Shown one piece after another: positions 9,940 through 17,384 of a stretch of DNA of 64,000 nt. This DNA is from CAZYTX01 sp964650485 (GTDB lineage Bacteria > RBG-13-61-14 > DATKZS01). The notes below the pieces were generated by a model. That model was given only the letters and a program-made list of their open reading frames with translations. It did no database searches and had not been told where the DNA came from. The DNA lies in contig CAZYTX010000008.1 of the NCBI GenBank assembly GCA_964650485.1, forward strand, positions 36,251-100,250. Direction: 5' to 3'. The position numbers and the translations under genes were made by a program. Numbering within the stretch: the stretch's first letter is position 1; every line of letters starts with the position of its first letter.

Positions 9940-10458
9940 ATGGAGCCTTATCCCGTTCACAGGCTGGTTTTAATCGTCTCCGGTCTATTGTGCGCACTGG
10001 TGCTCATGCCCGTGCTGGAGAGCGGAATCGGTTTTCACGGACTGGGGGGCCTCTCCCGCGCCGCCTTTGCAAAGGTGTGCCACCAGGACCCGGGCCGGAG
10101 CTTCCACGTGATGGGAGCAACGCTGCCGGTGTGCGCCCGGTGCACGGGCATCTACCTGGGCTTCTTCATAGCCTGGGCAGCCTGGGGCATGGCCCCTCTT
10201 GAGAGGCGCACCAGGCCGGTAAGCAGCACCCTTCTTTTTGCGGGAATAAGCCCGCTTGTAATTGACGGGCTCCTGAACCTCTCGGGTATCCTGTATTCGC
10301 CCGCGTGGCTGAGGGCGGTCACTGGCTTCATCTTCGCCGCGGTCGCGGCCAGGGGCCTGTGGCCGGCGCTGCCCGAGTGCTCCAGGGTCCTCCGCTCCCG
10401 GGCAAGATTAATGCTTGTGAGGTCTTCGAATACTATCCGGGGAAAAGGATATGGATGA
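9940..10458 (+). CDS. DUF2085 family membrane protein
   Basis: 172 residues with four to five hydrophobic segments. The family signature is present: CHQDPGRSFHVMG then LPVCARCTGIYLG, i.e. a Cys-His-Gln and a Cys-x2-Cys pair between helices, suggesting a metal or redox site near the membrane. The function of the family is unknown. ATG at 9940 is chosen over an upstream TTG at 9925; neither has a strong ribosome site. Its last 8 bases overlap the next gene. Confidence 0.8.
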   Translation: MEPYPVHRLVLIVSGLLCALVLMPVLESGIGFHGLGGLSRAAFAKVCHQDPGRSFHVMGATLPVCARCTGIYLGFFIAWAAWGMAPLERRTRPVSSTLLFAGISPLVIDGLLNLSGILYSPAWLRAVTGFIFAAVAARGLWPALPECSRVLRSRARLMLVRSSNTIRGKGYG

Positions 10459-11161
10459 GTCCAGGTTCTTAAGACCGGTGTTCATAGGCGGCCTGATAGC
10501 CGGCTTCCTGAGCGGCCTGCCCATAATCCAGGCTTTTAACTGCTGCTGCTGTATATGGGTGATCGGGGGAGGGGTTATAGCCTCCTACATACTGGTGCAG
10601 TCGGCAAGGACTTTTCCCACCGACGGGGACGGGGCATTGGCAGGGCTCGGCGCCGGTGTGGTGGCCGGTCTTATCGCCGGGATGCTGAGCGTTATCCAGA
10701 CCGCTATGTTCGGCCCCGAGATGATGAAGTCATACATGGACCAGCTCATGCGCATCATCGAGCAGGCCTCGGACCTGCCGCCCGGGTTCCAGGACCAGTT
10801 CAAGGACATGATGGATAAGTCATACCGGCAGCCCTCCCCGTTCATGCTCATGTTCCAGGTGCTCTCCACCACCGTGATATACGCCGCGGTGAGCACCATG
10901 GGAGGCTTCATAGGCATGCGCATCTTCAGGCCGAGGCGCTTCGGGCCGTACCCCCCGGGACCGGGCTACGGGTATCCTCCTTCTTATCCGCCCGGGCAGG
11001 GAACACCGCCGCCTGGATACTACGGCCCGCAGGGGCCGCCCCCGGGAACGCAGGGCCAGCCGCCTCCGCCCGGGTCCCAGGGCCAGCCGCCTCCGCCCGG
11101 GTCCCAGGGGCCGCCGCCTCCGCCCGGGTCCCAGGGGCCGCCCAAATGGGGAAGTCAGTGA
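10451..11161 (+). CDS. Membrane protein with Pro/Gly/Gln-rich repeat tail
   Basis: 236 residues. The N-terminal half has four predicted helices (residues ~8-30, 38-52, 64-85, 135-160), with a striking Cys cluster in AFNCCCCIWVIGGG. The tail from ~165 is Pro/Gly/Tyr-rich and ends in a nine-residue repeat built of Gln-Gly-Gln/Pro-Pro4-Gly-Ser. Such tails are usually disordered. I recognise no functional family. The gene overlaps the DUF2085 gene and was probably translated together with it. Confidence 0.7.
   Translation: MDESRFLRPVFIGGLIAGFLSGLPIIQAFNCCCCIWVIGGGVIASYILVQSARTFPTDGDGALAGLGAGVVAGLIAGMLSVIQTAMFGPEMMKSYMDQLMRIIEQASDLPPGFQDQFKDMMDKSYRQPSPFMLMFQVLSTTVIYAAVSTMGGFIGMRIFRPRRFGPYPPGPGYGYPPSYPPGQGTPPPGYYGPQGPPPGTQGQPPPPGSQGQPPPPGSQGPPPPPGSQGPPKWGSQ
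11051..11131. repeat. 27-bp coding tandem repeat (3 copies)
   Basis: Three consecutive units (11051-11077, 11078-11104, 11105-11131) encode nine residues each in the proline-rich tail of the membrane protein; a partial fourth follows. Confidence 0.9.
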
Positions 11162-11171
11162 GGCCGGTAAA

Positions 11172-11200
11172 TTGAAAAAACATCCAAAGGTTGATAATAA
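11172..11200 (+). promoter_or_regulatory. Sigma-70-like promoter of the AOR operon
   Basis: TTGAAA, a 17-bp spacer and TAATAA in an A/T-rich gap (11162-11270). The AOR start follows about 65 bases later. I see no fold resembling a molybdenum/tungsten cofactor riboswitch. Confidence 0.45.
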
Positions 11201-11270
11201 TATAGAAACTAAATCGAGAGGTTCTTCATAAGCCATTAAGGGCGACATAACCTGGTATGGAGGGGATGAA

Positions 11271-13265
11271 ATGAGCAACGGTTACATGGGCAAGGTTCTT
11301 TGGGTGAACCTTTCAAAAGGGGAGCTCAAAAGCGAGGATGTCCCCGAGGAGCATTACAGGGACTTCCTCACCGGCTACGGGCTGGGGATAAAGACACTTT
11401 ACGAGCGCATCCCGCCGGGTTCGGACCCTTTGGGCCCGGACAACATACTGGGGTTCTGCTCGGGCCTGCTCACGGGGAGCGGCGCGGCCTTCTCGGGCAG
11501 GTTCATGGTCTGCGCCAAGTCTCCCCTCACCGGGGGCTGGGGTGACGCCAACTGCGGGGGATACCTGTCTCCCGCCATAAAGCGGGCCGGATACGACGCC
11601 GTGTTCTTCACGGGTATGTCCGAGAAGCCGGTCTATCTTTTCCTCACCGACGACAAGGCCGAGCTGCGCGAGGCCTCCCACCTGTGGGGCAAGGACGCCA
11701 TCGAGACCGAGGCCGCTTTAAAGGAGGAGAACAAGGATGAGAAGAGATTGCAGGTGGCCTGCATAGGCCCTGCCGGGGAGAAGCTCTCCCTCATCTCCGG
11801 GATCAGCAACGACAACGGCCGCTACGCCGCCCGCTCCGGCCTGGGCGCGGTCATGGGCAGCAAGAAGCTCAAAGGCATTGCGGTCTCGGGCAAGAGCAAG
11901 GTGTCCTCCTCGGACTCGGAGGCCATAAAGTCGCTTTCAAAGGAGTTCAGCAAGGCGCTGGACAAGGCCGACTTCATGGGCAAAATCCTCAGCAACAGGG
12001 TGGTCAAGCTGGCAGGCAAGCTCACCAGGATAAACCCCATGGCCATGGCCCAGCCAGGGGACCTCTGGTGCCAGATACTCAAGAAGTACGGCACCATGGG
12101 AATCACGGCCATGAGCGCGGAGTCGGGCGACAGCCCGGTGAAGAACTGGGAGGGCGTGGGTTTCAAGGACTTCCCCCTGGACAGGGCATCGAAGATAAGC
12201 GACGACCAGGTGATAAAGTACCAGTCAAAGAAGTACGGCTGCTTTGCCTGCCCGGTGCAGTGCGGCGGCATCATGGAGATCGAGGACGGGCCATGGCCGG
12301 TGGGAGAGTCGCACAAGCCCGAGTACGAGACCCTGTGCGTGTTCGGCACCCTGTGCCTGATTGACGACCTCCACGCCCTGTTCAAGCTGAACGACCTGTG
12401 CAACCGCGGCGGCCTGGACACCATCTCCGCGGGAGGGGTGGCCGCGTTCGCCATCGAGTGCTTCGAGAACGGCATCCTCACAAAGGATGACCTCGGAGGC
12501 CTGGAGATAGGATGGGGCAAGGGAGAGCCTCTTATCAAGCTGCTGGAGATGGTCATAAACCGCGAGGGCATTGGCGACGTGCTCGCCGACGGGGTGAAGA
12601 AGGCCGCGGAGAAGATCGGCAAGGGCTCGGAAAAGTTCGCGGTGCACGCCGGGGGCCAGGAGCTGCCCATGCACGACCCCAAGTTCGACCTCATGCAGGG
12701 GGTGGCATACGAGCTCGAGCCCACGCCCGGCCGGCACACCATATCCGGGTACGTGTGGCAGGAGCTCATGCAGATACACCGATACTCGAGAAACGCGGAC
12801 AAGGTGCCCCCCATGATGAGCAAGAAGCAGAAGGCAAACCCCGGGGGCAAGGCAAAGAACCAGGCCATAAACTCCAAGCTCATGCAGGTGGTGAACAGCG
12901 CCGGCGTCTGCCTGTTCGGCATGACCTGCGGGCCCAGGTTCCCATTGTACGAGTACATAAACGCGGTCACCGGGTGGGCCATGACCGAGGATGAGTTCCT
13001 TGAGACGGGGGAGCGCATCGAGACCCTGAGACACGCGTTCAACGTCCGCGAGGGCATAACCTACAATGACACCAGGATGCACGGCAGGGCCAAGGGCCTG
13101 CCCCCCATGAACAGGGGGCCCCACTCGGGGGTCACCCTGGACATGGAGACCGCGGCCAGGGAATTCTACCGCGAGATGGGATGGGACTTTGACACCGGCA
13201 AGCCCGGAAAAGAGAGGCTGGAAGCACTGGGCCTGGATGAAGTGGTAAAGGACCTCTACGGATAG
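11271..13265 (+). CDS. aor: Tungsten-containing aldehyde:ferredoxin oxidoreductase
   Basis: 664 residues, within the usual AOR family range. It oxidises aldehydes to carboxylates with ferredoxin as electron acceptor, using a tungsten bis-pterin and one [4Fe-4S] cluster. The family N-terminus is intact (GYMGKVLWVNLSKG), as is the pterin-binding region (GRFMVCAKSPLTGGWGDAN). The cluster ligands are visible as Cys324-x2-Cys327-x3-Cys331 (YGCFACPVQC), with the fourth at Cys547 (SAGVCLFGM). Start supported by GGAGGGG ahead of the ATG. A MoaD-like gene follows after 8 bases, and a tungstate transporter lies at 49.3-52.0 kb. The substrate aldehyde is unknown; AORs often remove toxic aldehydes or reduce acids in anaerobes. 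Confidence 0.92.
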   Translation: MSNGYMGKVLWVNLSKGELKSEDVPEEHYRDFLTGYGLGIKTLYERIPPGSDPLGPDNILGFCSGLLTGSGAAFSGRFMVCAKSPLTGGWGDANCGGYLSPAIKRAGYDAVFFTGMSEKPVYLFLTDDKAELREASHLWGKDAIETEAALKEENKDEKRLQVACIGPAGEKLSLISGISNDNGRYAARSGLGAVMGSKKLKGIAVSGKSKVSSSDSEAIKSLSKEFSKALDKADFMGKILSNRVVKLAGKLTRINPMAMAQPGDLWCQILKKYGTMGITAMSAESGDSPVKNWEGVGFKDFPLDRASKISDDQVIKYQSKKYGCFACPVQCGGIMEIEDGPWPVGESHKPEYETLCVFGTLCLIDDLHALFKLNDLCNRGGLDTISAGGVAAFAIECFENGILTKDDLGGLEIGWGKGEPLIKLLEMVINREGIGDVLADGVKKAAEKIGKGSEKFAVHAGGQELPMHDPKFDLMQGVAYELEPTPGRHTISGYVWQELMQIHRYSRNADKVPPMMSKKQKANPGGKAKNQAINSKLMQVVNSAGVCLFGMTCGPRFPLYEYINAVTGWAMTEDEFLETGERIETLRHAFNVREGITYNDTRMHGRAKGLPPMNRGPHSGVTLDMETAAREFYREMGWDFDTGKPGKERLEALGLDEVVKDLYG

Positions 13266-13273
13266 AAACGGCC

Positions 13274-13570
13274 ATGGCCAGAAAGCCCCCTATTACAGTG
13301 CACCTCAAGGCCGCAGGGTTCATAGACAACCGCATGCTCACAGCGGAGGCCGACATAGAGGCGCCGGAGGGCGTGCACATCAAGAAGATGTTTTCCCTGG
13401 CTGATAAGTCAGGCAGGATACCCCCAAAGATGATAAAGAAAATATTCTCCTCGCCGAGACCGCCAACGGTGCTGGTGAACGGGACCAGCATCGAGGTGCC
13501 AAAAGAGCTGAAAACCGTTTTGAACCACGGGGACGAGGTCGCGGTGATGACGCCCCTGGGCGGAGGGTAG
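13274..13570 (+). CDS. MoaD/ThiS-like small sulfur carrier
   Basis: 98 residues. The C-terminus ends Thr-Pro-Leu-Gly-Gly-Gly, and a Gly-Gly tail is the thiocarboxylation site in MoaD/ThiS proteins. The segment PTVLVNGTSIEVPKELKTVL followed by GDEVAVMTPLGGG matches the beta-grasp C-terminal half. The third Gly is unusual and may need trimming or may be tolerated. A MoaD copy directly behind AOR is a common arrangement and suggests a dedicated role in making tungstopterin. The N-terminal half is longer than in typical MoaD. Confidence 0.75.
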   Translation: MARKPPITVHLKAAGFIDNRMLTAEADIEAPEGVHIKKMFSLADKSGRIPPKMIKKIFSSPRPPTVLVNGTSIEVPKELKTVLNHGDEVAVMTPLGGG

Positions 13571-13588
13571 AGGAATGGAGGGAGTGCG

Positions 13589-14422
13589 TTGAGGACGGAG
13601 CAAGACAGGTTCGTGGGCGCGGGCGCGAAAGAGATATTCTGGCGGGCATGGCTGCCGGACACCATCAGAGGCCTGTGCATAATAGCGCACGGCCTGGGCG
13701 AGCATTCGGGAAGGTATGAGCACGTGGCCCGGGCGCTGGGAGAAAGGGACCTGGCGAGCTTCGCCCTGGACCATCGCGGACACGGGCAGTCCGGGGGAAA
13801 GCGCGGCCACGTTTTGAGCTTCAGCGAGTACCTCTTTGACCTGGACAACTTCAGGAGACTGATCGAGGAGAGGTTCTCCGAGCTGCCCCGCTTCCTCATA
13901 GGACACAGCATGGGCGGCCTGATAGCTGCGCACTACGCTGCCAAACACGGGGCCGGGCTGTCAGGGCTGGTCCTCTCCTCGCCCGCCTTGAGGGTGGACG
14001 TAAAAGAGCCGGAAATAAAGCTGGCCCTGGGAAAGCTCATGAGCAGGGTCCTGCCCGGACTGACCATGGGCAACGGCCTGGACCCGGAGATGATCTCCCA
14101 CGACAAGGAGGTGGTGGCGGCCTACAAGAACGACCCCCTGGTCCACGATCGGGTCTCGGCCAGATGGTTCACCGAGTTCACTTCCGCCATCGAGGCCGTG
14201 CATGAGTGCGCCCACCAGATTTCCACGCCCGTCCTGCTCATGCAGTCGGGCGAGGACGAGCTGGTGGCGCCCCGAGGGGCCCAGGAGTTCTTCGACCGGC
14301 TGACGGTGGAGGACAAGACCCTGAAGGTGTGGGAGGGGTTCTACCACGAGATGATGAACGAGACAGAAAAAGAGAAAGCCATAGACCTCATGCTGGAGTG
14401 GATTGAAAAACGCCTGGGATGA
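13589..14422 (+). CDS. Alpha/beta hydrolase, monoacylglycerol lipase/lysophospholipase type
   Basis: 277 residues. Nucleophile elbow GHSMGG (~residue 110), acid in SGEDELVAP (~residue 225) and His in FYHEMMNE (~residue 254) form a complete triad. The N-terminal IIAHGLGEHSGRYEHVARAL with FALDHRGHGQSGG is characteristic of Hydrolase_4 / monoglyceride lipases. Translation must begin at TTG 13589: the ATG and GTG just upstream run into a stop, and GGAGGG lies 4-9 bases before the TTG. It is cytoplasmic (no signal peptide). It probably releases fatty acids from lysolipids or monoacylglycerols; exact substrate unknown. Confidence 0.85.
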   Translation: MRTEQDRFVGAGAKEIFWRAWLPDTIRGLCIIAHGLGEHSGRYEHVARALGERDLASFALDHRGHGQSGGKRGHVLSFSEYLFDLDNFRRLIEERFSELPRFLIGHSMGGLIAAHYAAKHGAGLSGLVLSSPALRVDVKEPEIKLALGKLMSRVLPGLTMGNGLDPEMISHDKEVVAAYKNDPLVHDRVSARWFTEFTSAIEAVHECAHQISTPVLLMQSGEDELVAPRGAQEFFDRLTVEDKTLKVWEGFYHEMMNETEKEKAIDLMLEWIEKRLG

Positions 14423-14441
14423 TGGCGAGATGATCTAGACC

Positions 14442-15134
14442 GTGCAGATACTTGACAAGAATAATACGCCAGGACGCCAAGAGCGCCAAGGTTTGATATC
14501 TTTAATTCAAATCCTTTCCAATAAGCATGGGCGCTTTATAATTTATCCTCGGTCACGGCTCCTCGGGAGATCTCATGAAGATAAGTATGGTCCCATACGA
14601 AAAAATTATAAATATGCTCTTCTTGCTCGGAGACCTTGCCTGCCTGCCGCGACGCGCGCGGCGCAGGCAGGGCGCCTTGGCGTTTTAAGCGTCCTGTGTC
14701 TGCTGGCCGCCGTACTGAGCTCCCCCGCCTGCGAGGACCCGCCGGAGCGGCCATCCGTGCTGCCCGCGGTGGTGATAAGAACCTCGGGCAGCGGGGACTG
14801 GGAGGTGCCGGTGGAGGTCGCCAGGACCCCGGAGCAGAGGAGCACCGGCCTCATGTACAGGCGCTCCCTGAAGCCAGGCAGGGGCATGCTCTTCGTATTC
14901 GATAAAGCATCGGTGCGCTCCTTCTGGATGAAGAACACCTACGTTCCCCTGGACATTGTCTTCATAGGACCGGACAAGAGGGTGGCCGGGGTGGTGGAGA
15001 ACGCAAAGCCGCTTTCCACCGAGCCCCGCAGGGTCCCGGCCCCCAGCAGGTGGGTGCTGGAGGTGGCGGCCGGGCAGTCCGCGGCCCGGGGCTTGCGCAA
15101 GGGGGACAGGGTATACTTCTACGATATAGAATGA
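14442..15134 (+). CDS. DUF192 family protein, probable lipoprotein; 5' end unresolved
   Basis: The conserved part (from ~14770) has the whole DUF192 signature: TPEQRSTGLMYRRSL, GRGMLFVFDKASVRSFWMKN and TYVPLDIVFIGPDKRV. Just before it, LGVLSVLCLLAAVLSSPAC looks like a signal peptide with a loose lipobox. The frame is open from a GTG at 14442, but that front part lies over a dispersed repeat and has no ribosome site. A better start (ATG 14575, preceded by GGGAG) is in the +1 frame, which ends at a stop near 14690. A CCTGCCTGC...GCAGGCAGG hairpin (14639-14671) sits between the two, so an insertion or frameshift may have disturbed the signal region. Function of DUF192 is unknown. The stop overlaps the next ATG. 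Confidence 0.7.
   Translation: MQILDKNNTPGRQERQGLISLIQILSNKHGRFIIYPRSRLLGRSHEDKYGPIRKNYKYALLARRPCLPAATRAAQAGRLGVLSVLCLLAAVLSSPACEDPPERPSVLPAVVIRTSGSGDWEVPVEVARTPEQRSTGLMYRRSLKPGRGMLFVFDKASVRSFWMKNTYVPLDIVFIGPDKRVAGVVENAKPLSTEPRRVPAPSRWVLEVAAGQSAARGLRKGDRVYFYDIE
14460..14520. repeat. Dispersed CGCCAAG-type repeat, copy 3
   Basis: Contains CGCCAGGACGCCAAGAGCGCCAAGG followed by TTTGATATCTTTAATTCAAATCC. It is nearly the same as copy 4 at 16.3 kb, including the A/T-rich part. Confidence 0.7.
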
Positions 15135-16279
15135 GAATGGAGGGCTGCGTGAGGATCTACACGAAGAAGATGGCGAGGACAAGGGCCAGGGCCAGGACCG
15201 CGGCCGCGAAGCTCCGGGCCGGGGCCGCGCAAGTGGACGAGATGGACGAGTTCCCCCCTGAGCTCCTCGAGCTCCTGTGGGAGCGGGGCTTTTTGACCAT
15301 GCGCGTGCCGAAAAAGTACGGCGGCGCGGAGACCGGCCTGGCAGAGGCCTGCATTATTATCGAGGAGCTGGCAAGGGGGTCGGGGACCGCGGCCCTGATA
15401 GTGCTCCTGCAGGGCCTGGCAGCCGAGGCCATACAAAAGTATGCAAGCGAGAAGCAGGCGTCCGAGTGGTTCGAGAAAATAGTGCACCACAGGCAGACCA
15501 TCGCCTTCGCACTCTCCGAGCCGGACGATGAGTCCGCGCTCATGACCACGGCCAGGAAAGACAAGTCCGGCTACGTGATTCAAGGCAGGAAGACATTCGT
15601 CTCCGGGGTGAGGGAGGCGGACATGGTCATGGTGTTCGCGGTGAGCAATAAAAAGGCCGGACTGAGAAGGGCGCTGACGGCCTTCATGGTCCCCGGGGGG
15701 AGCGCGGGCATGGTCACTGGCAGGGAGCTCTCCCGTGCCGGGCTGAGAGGCTTGCCCGCAGTGGAGCTCTTGTTCGAGGGATGCCGGGTGTCCCAAAGCC
15801 GGAGGATAGCGGGCCAGGGAAGGGGATACGCCGTAGCCAAAGATGCGATAGTATTCGCTGCCCCCCTGGCCGCGGCCCTCTCCTGCGGAATACTGGCAGA
15901 GGCCCTGGACCACGTGGTCCGCTTCATTAGAGAGGGCAGGGAAAAGCCCTCGCCCGCGTCCGAGTCCCAGGCACTGGAGCTCTCGCTGGCGGAGATGTGG
16001 GCCGGCCTGGACAGCGCCCGGGCCCTTACCTGGGCAGCGGCCGGCGCTGTGGAAGAGGGGGTGCGGGACGCCGAGCGCCTGGCCCGGGAGGCCAAGTGGA
16101 CAGCCGCGGAGACATGCATCAGGAGCCTGGACCGGGCCGAGTCCATGGCCGGCATACTGGGATCAATCAAAGGGTCAGCGCTAGAGCGCCTCTCAAGGGA
16201 CGCCCGGGCCGCGGGGCTGGTGCTTGGCCTCAACCACATCCACAAGATCGAGGTTGCAAGGAAGCTGGCAAAAGCATGA
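15131..16279 (+). CDS. Acyl-CoA dehydrogenase-like protein lacking the usual catalytic Glu
   Basis: 382 residues with the three ACAD domains: N-terminal helices, beta domain (AFALSEPDDESALMTTA, residues ~135-151) and C-terminal helices. FAD-linked ACADs oxidise acyl-CoA to enoyl-CoA and pass electrons to ETF. In most members a Tyr-Glu-Gly-Thr near the C-terminus supplies the catalytic base. Here the aligned stretch reads RDARAAGLVLGLNHIHKIEVARKL, so Leu replaces Glu. A base elsewhere (as in isovaleryl- or long-chain ACADs) or a non-dehydrogenase role is possible. ATG 15131 overlaps the DUF192 stop (ATGA); the reading frame is open further upstream but without support. Confidence 0.8.
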   Translation: MRMEGCVRIYTKKMARTRARARTAAAKLRAGAAQVDEMDEFPPELLELLWERGFLTMRVPKKYGGAETGLAEACIIIEELARGSGTAALIVLLQGLAAEAIQKYASEKQASEWFEKIVHHRQTIAFALSEPDDESALMTTARKDKSGYVIQGRKTFVSGVREADMVMVFAVSNKKAGLRRALTAFMVPGGSAGMVTGRELSRAGLRGLPAVELLFEGCRVSQSRRIAGQGRGYAVAKDAIVFAAPLAAALSCGILAEALDHVVRFIREGREKPSPASESQALELSLAEMWAGLDSARALTWAAAGAVEEGVRDAERLAREAKWTAAETCIRSLDRAESMAGILGSIKGSALERLSRDARAAGLVLGLNHIHKIEVARKLAKA

Positions 16280-16345
16280 AACGCCGAGACGCCAAGAGCG
16301 CCAAGGTTTAAAAGTTTAAATTTTCAATCCTTTAAAGCTCTGAAT
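16280..16345. repeat. Dispersed CGCCAAG-type repeat, copy 4
   Basis: Contains ACGCCGAGACGCCAAGAGCGCCAAGG and an A/T-rich part with TTTCAATCC. It directly follows the ACAD-like gene stop and matches copy 3. Confidence 0.7.
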
Positions 16346-16367
16346 CTATGAAAAGGCCCGGGGGACC

Positions 16368-17348
16368 CTAGCAGCTCCTCTTTGCCGGATGGTCCTCCAT
16401 GGCCTCCTTGAGGTCCGAGACGAGGTCGTCGTAGCGCTCGTAGAACATGGAGGTCCCCTGGGAGAAGTTCAGCAGTATGCGGTTGAGACTGGCGGGCACG
16501 TAGGGGTAGAGCTTCTTCAGGTTGGCCACCCGGTACTTGTAGAACATGAGCGCGTCGTCCGCCGAGAGGGAGCAGTCCTCGCAATAGGGGAACCTCTCGG
16601 GGTGGTTCATGACCTCCTGGAAGCTGATGATGCGCTTTGCGGTCACGAAGGTTATCACGTTGCCGCAGCTCCATATGTCGTAGTCCTCGTATGAGATGTC
16701 GAAGTCGAAGTCAATCCACCTGTAGAGCCCGCTGTCCTTGTCAATGAGGATGTGGTCGTTCCTCACGTCGCCGTGGTGCTCTCCCCTCTGCTGCAGGGTC
16801 TTAAGCGCCTCGATGCATTGGACGACCTCGCTCATTATGCCCGGGAAATACTCGTAAAAATACTGCTCGTGGTCCATCTCAAGGTCGTAGAGGTGGTTGA
16901 ACAGCGACTTGCCCTTCACGAACTCCAGCACCCGCACCAGGTTGTCGTACGGGTCCCTCACTGAAAAGCCGTGCATGAACCGGGGGTGTTCCTTCATGAT
17001 CTCCAGGCAGTGGGCCTCCTTGAAAGGGTTGCGGTGTCCCTTTATCAGGAAGGGCCCGTCCCTGCTTGCGAAGTCCTCGAAAAACACCATCTTGATGATC
17101 TTGCGGCGCCCCTCTTCCAGGTCGTAGGCGTACTTGACCCAGAACTTTGGCTGCTCGTTTATACCGAACCTGCCTTCCTTGGCGTCGCTGGTGATAAAGT
17201 AGTCGTTGCCACCCAGCCGGAGCACCATGCCCCCCTGGATGCGCATGTAGTCGGTGGTGTCCTCCACTATCTTCACCCGGCCGCGTATCTTCCTGCCGGT
17301 GAGCTCCTCCACCCTCTCCTTTATCTCCCGCTCGCTCTCGATGATCAC
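16368..17348 (-). CDS. Protein-kinase-like fold protein
   Basis: 326 residues. Residues ~190-240 carry a kinase-type catalytic loop (HHGDVRNDHILID) and a metal-binding segment (YRWIDFDFD) in place of HRDxxxxN and DFG. The Asp residues are kept, but the loop Asn is displaced. A Gly-rich loop is not obvious. Cytoplasmic, no helices in the membrane. This resembles atypical small-molecule or lipopolysaccharide kinases more than Hanks-type kinases. Starts at GTG 17348, 36 bases below the aminotransferase stop, so they are likely co-transcribed; a sugar or aminosugar product of that enzyme is a possible substrate (inference only). Confidence 0.6.
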   Translation of the reverse strand: MIIESEREIKERVEELTGRKIRGRVKIVEDTTDYMRIQGGMVLRLGGNDYFITSDAKEGRFGINEQPKFWVKYAYDLEEGRRKIIKMVFFEDFASRDGPFLIKGHRNPFKEAHCLEIMKEHPRFMHGFSVRDPYDNLVRVLEFVKGKSLFNHLYDLEMDHEQYFYEYFPGIMSEVVQCIEALKTLQQRGEHHGDVRNDHILIDKDSGLYRWIDFDFDISYEDYDIWSCGNVITFVTAKRIISFQEVMNHPERFPYCEDCSLSADDALMFYKYRVANLKKLYPYVPASLNRILLNFSQGTSMFYERYDDLVSDLKEAMEDHPAKRSC

Positions 17349-17384
17349 CCTGCACCCCGCCCGGCTTACCTATATTCGCACGTA

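Noticed and set aside
11162..11270. Molybdenum/tungsten cofactor riboswitch before AOR
   Set aside because: The leader is short and A/T-rich with no paired elements of the expected kind.
11822..13057. 411-codon open frame on the minus strand opposite AOR
   Set aside because: It has no recognisable motif and is a typical antisense frame of a GC-rich gene; AOR on the plus strand has complete signatures.
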